Shown: positions 25,318 through 32,363 of the stretch, piece by piece
Layout of the letters: the number at the start of each line of letters is the position of its first letter
Position numbering within the stretch: position 1 is the stretch's first letter
IMG/VR virus record: IMGVR_UViG_3300029258_004337
Span: 62,001-126,000 of that record
From: a virus
DNA length: 64,000 nt
Direction: 5' to 3' (one strand)
Program-made: the position numbers and the translations under genes
The notes under the pieces: model-generated
Told to the model about the DNA's origin: nothing
The model's database searches: none
Seen by the model: only the letters and a program-made list of their open reading frames with translations

Positions 25318-25350
25318 CCCGACCGGGTACCCATCAGGTACCCGGTCGGG
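25318..25350 (-). terminator. perfect 14-bp hairpin
   Basis: Arms CCCGACCGGGTACC (25318-25331) and GGTACCCGGTCGGG (25337-25350) with loop CATCA. It lies just past the stop of the gene ending at 25361 and before the next transcription unit. No T-run, as is usual in GC-rich phages. Confidence 0.65.
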
Positions 25351-25360
25351 CCGCGTCGCA

Positions 25361-25612
25361 TCAGCCCACGGGGAGCTCGCTGTTCAGGCGCACGTTGACC
25401 TCGACGGTCGGCACGTGCTGCACGCCGGGCGCGGCGCCGGGCGGGTGCTGCTTGACCCAGTCCCAGACCACGTAGGCCACGCGGCACGGCCGGGGGTGGT
25501 CGTGCTCGCCGCGCACCATGACGTAGCTGCCCTCGACGGGGGCGGGAGCCACCGACCAGAACTCGCCCAGCCTCTTGCCGGTGATGCTGTCCTTGATGGT
25601 GACGAGCACCAT
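25361..25612 (-). CDS. hypothetical beta-rich protein, 83 residues
   Basis: Small protein (VLVTIKDSITGKRLGEFWSV, SYVMVRGEHDHPRPCRVAYVV, VPTVEVNVRLNSELP) made mainly of strands. It abuts the upstream gene and is followed by a strong hairpin terminator. Not recognised. Confidence 0.5.
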   Translation of the reverse strand: MVLVTIKDSITGKRLGEFWSVAPAPVEGSYVMVRGEHDHPRPCRVAYVVWDWVKQHPPGAAPGVQHVPTVEVNVRLNSELPVG

Positions 25613-25860
25613 CAGCGCAGCCCCTTGGCGGTGAACGCCTTGCGCGCCACCGGCAGGTACTTCCGCAGGGCGCGGCGCTGCCAGTTGGAGAGGGGCGGCT
25701 GGGCCTCGCGGATGCGCCGGCGGGTCAGGGTGCCCTGGCCCTCGAACTGGGCGAGGTACGCCTTGGCCCACCGCTTCTGCCGGGCCTGCTCGTGGTTGAG
25801 ACGCTGGTGGCGCGTATTGCCGTGGACGGCTCCGCCCTTGACCTTGTGCTTGTCGCTCAT
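25612..25860 (-). CDS. small basic protein, 82 residues
   Basis: Very basic, Arg/Lys/Gln-rich helical protein (HGNTRHQRLNHEQARQKRWA, NWQRRALRKYLPVARKAF). The AGGAGAACCCC site fits the ATG at 25860. A nucleic-acid-binding role is plausible from charge only. Confidence 0.5.
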   Translation of the reverse strand: MSDKHKVKGGAVHGNTRHQRLNHEQARQKRWAKAYLAQFEGQGTLTRRRIREAQPPLSNWQRRALRKYLPVARKAFTAKGLR

Positions 25861-26051
25861 GGGGTTCTCCTGGGTTCGGGGAACAGCGTCCCCTGCTGGT
25901 TCTCGATCTTGGCACGCGCCTCGGCGCGGCGAGATGCGTCCGGGAACCGACACGCGTAGTGGGCCCAGCCGTCTCCGGCCCAGACCATGCGCGCACCGAC
26001 CTCCATCCGCTTCTCGCAGAGGAGACACGTTCGGTGTTCGTTGTCGTTCAT
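25857..26051 (-). CDS. small zinc-finger protein, 64 residues
   Basis: CLLCEKRM followed 18 residues later by HYAC gives a Cys-Cys-His-Cys zinc site; the remainder is a charged helix. First gene of the unit with the promoter at 26081-26108. Function unknown. Confidence 0.5.
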   Translation of the reverse strand: MNDNEHRTCLLCEKRMEVGARMVWAGDGWAHYACRFPDASRRAEARAKIENQQGTLFPEPRRTP

Positions 26052-26080
26052 CCTCACGAATGCCTCCTTCTCTCCAAGTT

Positions 26081-26108
26081 CTTGTGCGACGCAGAAGAAG
26101 GCGATTTC
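26081..26108 (-). promoter_or_regulatory. CAYAAG-class promoter
   Basis: Minus strand: GAAAT (26108-26104), 17 bp, CACAAG (26086-26081) followed by AACTTGGAG, about 30 bp before the ATG at 26051. One of the best matches to the recurrent element. Confidence 0.6.
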
Positions 26109-26115
26109 GTGCCGG

Positions 26116-26141
26116 ACGGGGACGCCCGAAGGCGCCCCCGT
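26116..26141 (-). terminator. GC-rich hairpin terminator
   Basis: Arms ACGGGGACGCC (26116-26126) and GGCGCCCCCGT (26131-26141) pair with a single A-C mismatch around a CGAA loop, directly past the stop of the gene ending at 26147. Confidence 0.6.
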
Positions 26142-26146
26142 GTAGG

Positions 26147-26377
26147 TCAGATGAGGTCGATGGTGACGACCGCCTCGCAGTGCACGCGGTCCATGCCCTG
26201 GAGGGACTCGGGCCACTTTCTCTCGTCGTACTGCCAGCGGGACCAGGACACGCGCCGCTCGCCCCTGCCGTCTCCGAGATCGATGAGCGTGTCGCGCGAG
26301 CCCGGGACGGTGGTCGTGTGGTGCTTGGTGCCCAGCACCTCTCCGGTCTCGCGGTCCTCGTAGATGACGTAGATCAC
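26147..26377 (-). CDS. hypothetical protein, 76 residues
   Basis: GTG start (VIYVIYEDRETGEVLGTKHH) after GGAGGACGGAGC, overlapping the upstream stop. Its start context closely resembles that of its upstream neighbour at 26763 (GAGC-GTG-ATCTAC). Mostly beta strands. Not recognised. Last gene of the operon from 28122. Confidence 0.5.
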   Translation of the reverse strand: MIYVIYEDRETGEVLGTKHHTTTVPGSRDTLIDLGDGRGERRVSWSRWQYDERKWPESLQGMDRVHCEAVVTIDLI

Positions 26378-26763
26378 GCTCCGTCCTCCTTCGGCGGGTC
26401 CATGGCCCTCGCCGCGTTGTCGAGCAGGTTGGTCAGCTTGGTCACCGCGATGGCGGCCAGGCCGAGCGTGCCCACCAGCGGGTGGCTCTGGATGAAGGAC
26501 AGGCGGGTCCAGATGGCATCGAGGTAGCCGATGCTCTTCAGCAGCCCCGCCTTGAGCTCGAGCAGGCGCGCGGCATCCTCGGGCATGTGCGAGGGCACCA
26601 GGTCGAGCAGACCCTCGACGTGCGTAGCCTCCTCGTCCTCGGTCACGGAGGCCAGGACGTTGCCGAGCATCACCTCGCCGCTGGCGTCGGCCGAGGTGTC
26701 TGCCTCCACCCACACCGTGCGGGTGCGGGTCACGGTCTCTCGGATGCGGGCCTTGTAGATCAC
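26374..26763 (-). CDS. hypothetical protein, 129 residues
   Basis: GTG start after CGGAGGGAGC. N-terminal strands (IYKARIRETVTRTRTVWVEA) followed by an acidic linker and a C-terminal helical part (LLELKAGLLKSIGYLDAI, VGTLGLAAIAVTKLTNLL) that could include one membrane-associated helix. Not recognised. Confidence 0.5.
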   Translation of the reverse strand: MIYKARIRETVTRTRTVWVEADTSADASGEVMLGNVLASVTEDEEATHVEGLLDLVPSHMPEDAARLLELKAGLLKSIGYLDAIWTRLSFIQSHPLVGTLGLAAIAVTKLTNLLDNAARAMDPPKEDGA

Positions 26764-27038
26764 GCTCCCTCCGGGTTGGCGGCGGGCCAGTGCGCGGGGC
26801 CCTTGTGGTGACGGTCGTTGGCGGCCACGCTGCCGGGCACGGCGAGCAGGGCAGCGTCCACCCAGCTCCGGACGGGGGAGTTCGGGTCGGTGGCTCGCCA
26901 CTTCACCTGCACCCACGTTCCGGAGGGCGGGTCGTCGGTGACCGTCCCTCGCCAGCGCGCCTGGGGGTCGAGGGGGTTGACGGCGCTGGCACGGTAGCAG
27001 ACTTGCGTTCCCGGGGCGGGGAGGTTGTTGTCAGTCAA
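26760..27038 (-). CDS. hypothetical SH3-like protein, 92 residues
   Basis: Uses a TTG start with GAGGTGCCCC upstream. TQVCYRASAVN...WRGTVTDDPPSGTWVQVKWR resembles a small SH3-like barrel. The function is unknown; the fold suggestion is inference. Confidence 0.45.
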   Translation of the reverse strand: MTDNNLPAPGTQVCYRASAVNPLDPQARWRGTVTDDPPSGTWVQVKWRATDPNSPVRSWVDAALLAVPGSVAANDRHHKGPAHWPAANPEGA

Positions 27039-27357
27039 GGGGCACCTCTGCGGGGTTGAAGGTCCAGATGGGGTAGCTGACGCCCTCGACCACCTGGCGG
27101 CGGTCGGCGGGCGTGAAGAAGGGCAGGTGGTCGAGGATGGACATCACGACGCGGCTGTTCGCATCCGCAACGAACTCGAGCTCACCCACCGGCGCGGCGG
27201 GCTCACGCGAGAGCTGCGTGTACGGCATCCCGTCCGAGGCCACGAAGACCACGAACGAGATGCTGCCACTGTCGAGGTACGCCGTCCTGACCAGGCGCAG
27301 GCGCAGCTCCTTCCCCCCGCGGCGCGGGAGGCTGAAGGTGCACACCTCGGCAGGCAT
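27031..27357 (-). CDS. hypothetical protein, 108 residues
   Basis: Alpha/beta protein (LRLRLVRTAYLDSGSISFVVFVASDG, VADANSRVVMSILDHLPFF). The ATG at 27357 overlaps the upstream stop. Not recognised. Confidence 0.5.
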   Translation of the reverse strand: MPAEVCTFSLPRRGGKELRLRLVRTAYLDSGSISFVVFVASDGMPYTQLSREPAAPVGELEFVADANSRVVMSILDHLPFFTPADRRQVVEGVSYPIWTFNPAEVPLD

Positions 27358-27602
27358 CACGTCGGCACCTCCAGGTGGGTGTCGGTCCAGGCGCGCAGAG
27401 CCCGGGCGGCGTCCTCGTCGATGGGCCAGTACAGGACAGGCCTCGCCGACTGCGGGACCGACACCGTGAGATGGCAGTCGTCGCCGTTGAACAGGTAGGT
27501 GCCCATCTCGTCGGGACTCAAGCCCTCGACGTCGCGGGCGCTGATGGGACAGCATCGGTAGCCGCGGGCCGAGCCGGGCGCGGGCATGTAGGGATGGCTC
27601 AT
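27357..27602 (-). CDS. hypothetical protein, 81 residues
   Basis: Small protein with a CC pair (GYRCCPISARDVEGLSPDE) and a VLYWPIDEDAARALRAW helix. The stop shares its last base with the next gene's start. Not recognised. Confidence 0.5.
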   Translation of the reverse strand: MSHPYMPAPGSARGYRCCPISARDVEGLSPDEMGTYLFNGDDCHLTVSVPQSARPVLYWPIDEDAARALRAWTDTHLEVPT

Positions 27603-27910
27603 GGACGCTCCTTGGCGCGGGCGACCAGGGCGATGGCCGCGGTGTGACACTCTTCCCAGGACGCGGTGCACGACCCGGAGAGCACGTAGCCGAGCACACC
27701 GACGGGATCACCGCCGTGGATGTCGGCCTCGAGGTGGTCGAGCACGTACTCGACGGGGACCTCGTCGAGGCTCTCGATGGGGACGTAGAGCACTCCCGCA
27801 TCATCGAGCACCTCCTCCTCGGCGGCGGTCTCCCGCACCTCCCAGTACACCAGGTACCAGGGGTAGCGATGTCCGTTCCAGAGGTACCCGTCCGTGGTGA
27901 CGACGCTCAT
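27599..27910 (-). CDS. hypothetical acidic protein, 103 residues
   Basis: Aromatic N-terminus (YLWNGHRYPWYLVYWEVRE) followed by acidic segments (EEEVLDDAGVLYVPIESLDEVP) and a helical end. GGAGGCCGCAGC precedes the ATG. Not recognised. Confidence 0.5.
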   Translation of the reverse strand: MSVVTTDGYLWNGHRYPWYLVYWEVRETAAEEEVLDDAGVLYVPIESLDEVPVEYVLDHLEADIHGGDPVGVLGYVLSGSCTASWEECHTAAIALVARAKERP

Positions 27911-28122
27911 GCTGCGGCCTCCTTGGCGTAGATGGTGTTGCTCCACTCGGTGGGGCAGGTGGGGTTGTGGTCCAGCAGGCGACGCACGAGGTCTCGATCT
28001 TGTTCGTCCAGCTCCGACCAGGGCACCCAGCCGTCCTGCGACAGGACCGAGAGGCCGAAGATCAAGCACTTGGTGAGGGACACGCGTCCGTTGGTGAAGA
28101 CGTTTCCGAGGGGGTTGGGCAT
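27907..28122 (-). CDS. hypothetical protein, 71 residues
   Basis: First gene of a seven-gene operon (28122 to 26147), with CAGGAGAACCTC upstream and a CATAAG element at 28146-28151. The C-terminal part (SELDEQDRDLVRRLLDHNP) is a charged helix. Not recognised. Confidence 0.5.
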   Translation of the reverse strand: MPNPLGNVFTNGRVSLTKCLIFGLSVLSQDGWVPWSELDEQDRDLVRRLLDHNPTCPTEWSNTIYAKEAAA

Positions 28123-28178
28123 GAGGTTCTCCTGTTCTCCAGGTACTTATGCGAGGTCCAACCTGAACTCTTGCGTGT

Positions 28179-28322
28179 TCAAGAACATGTGGTGGTAGGT
28201 TTGGTGAGCACCGGCTCGTACTTGTCCAAGGTGCAACCTGGGGTATCGACCAACGCTCGGGGTACTTCAGAAATCGATGCCGTGCCTGACCCGCACAGAG
28301 CGCAGATCTGCTCCCCGCACAT
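28179..28322 (-). CDS. possible 47-residue Cys-rich peptide
   Basis: Open frame MCGEQICALCGSGTASISE with CxxC and two later Cys residues. Base composition is less GC-rich than its neighbours, and the ribosome binding site is poor (ACAGG). Its stop overlaps the inverted repeat at 28176. May be spurious. Confidence 0.25.
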   Translation of the reverse strand: MCGEQICALCGSGTASISEVPRALVDTPGCTLDKYEPVLTKPTTTCS

Positions 28323-28429
28323 GAACCTGTAGGCCCCGCGATGCACATGAAGTGGGAAAGGTCGTCCGCATACCAAGAAGTGGTAGGGCTGCGTCCCGTC
28401 ACGGGCACGTGGCCGAAGATGACTGGACG

Positions 28430-28446
28430 GCCCGGAGGCCCCGGGC
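28430..28446 (-). terminator. short GC hairpin after 28448 gene
   Basis: GCCCGG (28430-28435) and CCGGGC (28441-28446) pair around AGGCC, starting two bases after the TAA stop of the gene ending at 28448. Confidence 0.4.
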
Positions 28447-28447
28447 G

Positions 28448-28666
28448 TTACCCCGAGGCCTCCTCCATCTGTTGCTGCTGCACCTGGCGGAGCATGCACG
28501 TGAGCGTGCGGCTCGCCCCCTTGCGTCGGGCGTTGTGCACGACCCGCTTGTCGCCGTAGACGAACCGGAGCTCGCCGGTGCGCCGGATGCACTCGACCTT
28601 CACTCCGAGCTCGCGGGCCAGCTTCTTCGCCACCCGCAAGCTCATCCCCGCGTGGGCTTCCTTCAT
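28448..28666 (-). CDS. small basic protein, 72 residues
   Basis: Single-gene unit with GGGAGGTCTC before its ATG and a good CAYAAG-class promoter at 28702-28730. Basic alpha/beta protein (SLRVAKKLARELGVKVECIR, GELRFVYGDKRVVHNARRK), a pattern like small nucleic-acid-binding proteins. Not recognised. Confidence 0.5.
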   Translation of the reverse strand: MKEAHAGMSLRVAKKLARELGVKVECIRRTGELRFVYGDKRVVHNARRKGASRTLTCMLRQVQQQQMEEASG

Positions 28667-28701
28667 GAGACCTCCCGTGAAGGGAACGTCCCCTCCACTC
28701 T

Positions 28702-28730
28702 CTTGTGCGTGCGTGGCCCGGGCGGATTGC
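28702..28730 (-). promoter_or_regulatory. CAYAAG-class promoter
   Basis: Minus strand: GCAAT (28730-28726), 18 bp, CACAAG (28707-28702), then AGAGTGGAG; 35 bp before the ATG at 28666. Confidence 0.5.
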
Positions 28731-28779
28731 ACGTCAGGAGGATGCCTTCGGGCTATGCTCGGCCCGTCCAGGAGGTCTC

Positions 28780-29961
28780 ATGGCTCGCGTTCCCAAGCTC
28801 TCGCTCCGCGGCAAGCTCCGCTACGCTGCCCCCGTCGCCGGCGGGGCGCTCGGTGCCGGTACCCTCGGAGCCGCCATCGGCCATGACGTAGGCGAGGCCA
28901 ACTGGCGCAAGAAGAAGGGCGACAAGAAGACGTTCAAGCGGAACGCGGTGCTGAAGGGCCTGGGCATCGGGGCCGCAGTCGGCGCTGGTGCTGGCGGCGT
29001 GGGATCTGCGGGTCGCTACCTCAAGAACCGAGCGAACCTCGGCACTCGGCAGGCCAGCTTCAAGCGGTTCACCGACGCCGTCAACCAGCAGAAGGCGCGC
29101 GCCACCCAGGAGGCGGGCTCCAACTTCGACCGCACCTACAGGTTCAACCGCCCCGCCGACGCCGACGAGGCCACCTGGTCCCGGTTCCAGAGCGCGAGGC
29201 AGGCCGACCGCTCGAGCTTCACGTCTCGGGCAGAGCGGCATGCCGACTCGCCCATCTGGCGGAACAGCCGGAAGAGCGATCTGGACGACGACATCCAGAA
29301 GTTCAAGGACGGGAAGTCGGTCTTCCGTAGCTGGACCCGTGCGAAGCCCACCTACTTCGCCCCAGGGGACCCGAGCTCGTGGGACATGAGGGAGACGAGG
29401 CGTGCCTGGGACGGCGTGGTCAACGACCGTGCCTCGGAGCTGGCCAAGCACCTGCGTGCACAGGGCGTCTCGCCCTCGATGGCCGAGCTCCGGGCAGCGC
29501 AGTTCCGCTCTGCCCAGTCCTTGCGGGGCCTGCGCGGCGGGGTCAACTTCGACCAGCAGTGGCGAGACCTGCAGCGCGACTTCGCGGAGGCCAAGAACTA
29601 CCGGGCATCGAGCGGCGGCTCCCGGGGAAGCGACGACTGGCGCCGCACCTACGGCGGCGGCAGCTCGGGAGGCGGAAGAAGCGGGTGGGGCTCCGGAGGC
29701 CGAGGCAGCACCCCGCCCCGGTCCAGCGTGAACGTCGCCCCGCTGTCCAAGGCCTTCGGCGTCGACCTCAAGGGCGTGAAGACGAAGAAGGAGGTCAAGC
29801 GGGCCTACCGGGCCTGGGCGATGAAGAACCACCCAGACCGCGGCGGCAGCACGGCTGAATTCCAGCGCGTGCAGGGCCTCTTCGACTCGTACAAGAGCAG
29901 CCCCGACTTCGAGAAGCTGGCCTACCTGCGAGAGCTCAGCTTCCTGTTCCGCCAGGGCTGA
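28780..29961 (+). CDS. J-domain protein with virion motif
   Basis: A 393-residue basic protein. The N-terminus has a Gly/Ala hydrophobic hairpin (APVAGGALGAGTLGAAIGH and GLGIGAAVGAGAGGVGSAG). The middle is Arg/Ser/Gln-rich, followed by a Gly/Ser linker. The C-terminal about 70 residues are a J-domain with HPD at 351-353 (AYRAWAMKNHPDRGG, then EFQRVQGLFDSYK). J-domains stimulate Hsp70 ATPase, so this protein could recruit host DnaK. It also ends with FEKLAYL, the motif of the structural genes, hinting that it is a virion protein. A TATGCT box at 28754-28759 precedes a GGAGGTCTC site. Confidence 0.65.
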   Translation: MARVPKLSLRGKLRYAAPVAGGALGAGTLGAAIGHDVGEANWRKKKGDKKTFKRNAVLKGLGIGAAVGAGAGGVGSAGRYLKNRANLGTRQASFKRFTDAVNQQKARATQEAGSNFDRTYRFNRPADADEATWSRFQSARQADRSSFTSRAERHADSPIWRNSRKSDLDDDIQKFKDGKSVFRSWTRAKPTYFAPGDPSSWDMRETRRAWDGVVNDRASELAKHLRAQGVSPSMAELRAAQFRSAQSLRGLRGGVNFDQQWRDLQRDFAEAKNYRASSGGSRGSDDWRRTYGGGSSGGGRSGWGSGGRGSTPPRSSVNVAPLSKAFGVDLKGVKTKKEVKRAYRAWAMKNHPDRGGSTAEFQRVQGLFDSYKSSPDFEKLAYLRELSFLFRQG

Positions 29962-30166
29962 CCGGGCCCAGCACGATGAGCCCTCGATGGGTCGTGCGGA
30001 CCTTGCGCTCGTCGAGTCGGTGCCTGTCCCGGAACGCCTGCACCTCGGCCTCGCCGACGGCGGCATCCTCGACCATGAGGGTGTCGCCGTCGGCGCGCAT
30101 GAGGGTCATGGCCGGGCGGGAGGTCTCGTCCCCGAGGTCGAAGCCGATCACACGACGGCCCGTCAT
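29936..30166 (-). CDS. hypothetical protein, 76 residues
   Basis: Begins MTGRRVIGFDLGDETSRPAM, a strand-turn-strand with conserved Asp/Gly similar to the first segment of actin/RNase H-like folds, but far too short for one. Its 3' end overlaps the end of the J-domain gene by 26 bp. Not recognised. Confidence 0.45.
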   Translation of the reverse strand: MTGRRVIGFDLGDETSRPAMTLMRADGDTLMVEDAAVGEAEVQAFRDRHRLDERKVRTTHRGLIVLGPVSPGGTGS

Positions 30167-30354
30167 GGCACGTCCCCCTGCTCGACCTGGTCGGCGAGGA
30201 TGTCCAGGGTTCGGGCCACCTCGTCGGCGTCGTCGCCGTCTTCGGTGTCGTCGATGCCCGCCTCGTAGAGCGAGCTGCGCACGACGGCGGCGACGTTGGC
30301 GTCCGAGTCTCGGACCCAGGCGGCGAGGTTGCGTAGGAACTTGGCGGTCTTCAT
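30163..30354 (-). CDS. hypothetical acidic protein, 63 residues
   Basis: Helical protein with a basic start (MKTAKFLRNLAAWVRDSD) and a very acidic middle (AGIDDTEDGDDADEVARTLD). The ATG follows AGAGGAGACCTC and overlaps the upstream stop. Not recognised. Confidence 0.45.
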   Translation of the reverse strand: MKTAKFLRNLAAWVRDSDANVAAVVRSSLYEAGIDDTEDGDDADEVARTLDILADQVEQGDVP

Positions 30355-30506
30355 GAGGTCTCCTCTCGCCGGATGAGCTCCTCCCGCACGGACGGCGGCA
30401 GGTAGGCCCATCGAGGCAGGATGGTGGGGTACAGGTGCTCTCGGCGCCAGGCGTGCTTCCAGCGAGCACGTCCCTCGGGCGCCAGGTGGTCGGGCGGGTC
30501 AGGCAT
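30351..30506 (-). CDS. hypothetical basic protein, 51 residues
   Basis: Short Pro/Arg/Trp-rich helical protein (PEGRARWKHAWRREHLYP, LPPSVREELIRREE). Starts in overlap with the large gene upstream. Not recognised. Confidence 0.4.
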   Translation of the reverse strand: MPDPPDHLAPEGRARWKHAWRREHLYPTILPRWAYLPPSVREELIRREETS

Positions 30507-32101
30507 CACTCCTCGCCTCCCTCGGTCTGGTACATGTCGAGCTTCGCCACCGACTTCACGTTGAAGAGGCCCTTCCCGTCGAGGTTGGACTTCCTTGCTC
30601 GACCGGATCCCTTGCACACGTAGCAGAGCATCTCGAGACCTGAAGGAGGACCTCCCTGCGCCTTGCCGGTGCCCTTGCAGTAGAGGCACGCGCTGTCCCT
30701 CAACGGCAGCTCCACGGTGCCCCCGTCGACGCTCAGCGACACCGACTCAGCGTTCGCCGGCATGTCGTCGACGTGCATGAAGTCGGTGGTCTGTCCCCGG
30801 ACCCGGCCGGGCACGACGGGGTTGGCCTCCAGGCACGAGATCGCGTTGGGGTAGCGCTTCAGGACCTCGGGGCCCTTCTCGGCAAGCCACGCGTCGAGCT
30901 GCCGCTCCAGCAGAATGCGCGACGACGGCAGCAGGGTCCTGCCGCCCATCGTCTGCTCGGTGAGGTAGCGGTGCGCCTCGAGGAGGTCCTCCTTCGAGAT
31001 CGGCGGCCTCTCGGCCTCCTCCGTGGGCAGCGGCTCGTTGGCCATCGCCTCCATGTCGTCCCGGCACTCGACGTCGCACAGCTCGGCACGGGGGCACGGC
31101 TCCCGCTCGCTCTCGCGCCACCCGCGGGGGCAGTCCACGCACGCCGGGAGGTCGCCCAGGAAGTGCGTCAGGCAGGCCCGGCACGTGCACCCGGTCATGC
31201 GCACCCACGGCGCGTGGACCCCTGGGACCGAGGGGGTCAGCTGGTACTCCTGGACGTAGCTGTCCTTCGTGACCCGATGCAGGACCGAGGGCTCCTCCCC
31301 AGGGAGGGGGACGTGCTTGCCCGGCTCGGCCAGCCGCTCCTTGATCTCGTCGGCGACGGCGCTCGACAGGTTGGGCAGGCCCTCCCCCTTCACCAGGTAC
31401 GTGACCAGGCCCTCCTTGAACGGGCTCGAGCCTCCCTCCCGAGGGGTCGAGTCGAAGGTCACGGGGTCGTCGACCTCGCCCTGCGCCAGATCAGCCCACA
31501 CCGCCTCCTGCTGGGCCTCATCCATCGGCTCCAGGTGGAAGGGTGGGACATCGGTGCGGATGCCTCGGAGGTCGAGCCGGCCAGGGTCGCCGGTCCCGTA
31601 GTGCCGGTCGTACACCACCCGCTCCCACGCTTGCCAGTAGAAGCGGCGCTCCAGCACCGACCTCACGACCTCGGCGGGGTCTGCCTCCTTGGTGGCCAGG
31701 TAGGGGTCGATGCCGAGCCCCTTCAGGACCGCCTGCGCGAACATCTTCCACGCCCCGCCGGTGGCCTCCACGTCCTCGGACTTCCCCGCGCGGCGCAGCA
31801 GCGTCTCCAGGTACTTGAGCTGGTGCAGGGCCGAGGCCACGGAGCGAAGAGCGGTGAGGGTCGAGTTCCCTGCCTCCGAGTGGAGGTCGACGTCGTCGGC
31901 GGTCTTGATGCCCTGGGCCAGCTCCACGCCCTCGATGGCGGCATCGAACTGCTGGGGCGTGACGAGGTCGATGCCCAGGATGCGCTTGATGCGGGGCACG
32001 TGCTCGGACAGGTCGAACTCGCCGCCGTTGCTGTCGATGGCCAGCAGGTAGCGGAGGAACTGCTGGGCCTCGCCGGCGGTGTAGTCGGGGTCAGTGGACA
32101 T
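30506..32101 (-). CDS. large protein with DnaJ-type zinc motifs
   Basis: A 531-residue acidic protein. The helical N-terminal half shows no recognised domain. A Cys cluster follows (CTCRACLTHFLGDLPACVDC, then CPRAELCDVEC). Near the C-terminus CLYCKGTGKAQGG and CYVCKGSGRARKS are two CxxCxGxG repeats, as in the zinc domain of DnaJ. It has no J-domain, but a J-domain gene lies next to its operon (28780-29961). Function unknown; chaperone-like or metal-binding roles are inference. Confidence 0.55.
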   Translation of the reverse strand: MSTDPDYTAGEAQQFLRYLLAIDSNGGEFDLSEHVPRIKRILGIDLVTPQQFDAAIEGVELAQGIKTADDVDLHSEAGNSTLTALRSVASALHQLKYLETLLRRAGKSEDVEATGGAWKMFAQAVLKGLGIDPYLATKEADPAEVVRSVLERRFYWQAWERVVYDRHYGTGDPGRLDLRGIRTDVPPFHLEPMDEAQQEAVWADLAQGEVDDPVTFDSTPREGGSSPFKEGLVTYLVKGEGLPNLSSAVADEIKERLAEPGKHVPLPGEEPSVLHRVTKDSYVQEYQLTPSVPGVHAPWVRMTGCTCRACLTHFLGDLPACVDCPRGWRESEREPCPRAELCDVECRDDMEAMANEPLPTEEAERPPISKEDLLEAHRYLTEQTMGGRTLLPSSRILLERQLDAWLAEKGPEVLKRYPNAISCLEANPVVPGRVRGQTTDFMHVDDMPANAESVSLSVDGGTVELPLRDSACLYCKGTGKAQGGPPSGLEMLCYVCKGSGRARKSNLDGKGLFNVKSVAKLDMYQTEGGEE

Positions 32102-32363
32102 GGTCGGTCTCCTTGAGGGGGGTGTCCTCGGCGGGCACGATCTCGCCGACCTCCTGGTCGACGAGGTGGAAGGCCATCACGGTGCCTTCGTAGGGGGTGT
32201 CTCCGTCGAGCTCGCCCTGCACCTCGAGCAGGGAGCCCGCCATGCGAACGAGGTCGAGGCCTCGGTCGCCGTCGTAGGCGCGGACGATGCCGACAGGCAG
32301 GTCTCCTTCGGCCTCGACGACGGAATTCAGGTGGGCGATCAGCTCGGACAGCTTCATCAGCAT
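32091..32363 (-). CDS. hypothetical protein, 90 residues
   Basis: Starts MLMKLSELIAHLNSVVEAEG after GGAGACGACTC; a second in-frame ATG two codons later is also possible. Pattern helix-strand-acidic turn (DLPVGIVRAYDGDRGLDLVR) like the small phage proteins that follow SELI-type starts. Not recognised. Confidence 0.5.
   Translation of the reverse strand: MLMKLSELIAHLNSVVEAEGDLPVGIVRAYDGDRGLDLVRMAGSLLEVQGELDGDTPYEGTVMAFHLVDQEVGEIVPAEDTPLKETDHVH

Larger units (their letters stand above)
28123..28447 (-). promoter_or_regulatory. 325-bp regulatory region
   Basis: Gene-poor stretch between the genes starting at 28122 and ending at 28448. It holds a CATAAG box (minus strand, 28151-28146) with the usual TACCTGGAG tail but no GAA box at normal spacing. 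It also has a TGTTC-AA-GAACA inverted repeat at 28176-28187 that could be an operator, and a plus-strand CCAAGAAGTGGTA element at about 28374-28386 like those at 34675 and 34781. A weak 47-codon minus-strand frame (28179-28322) lies inside. Confidence 0.4.
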
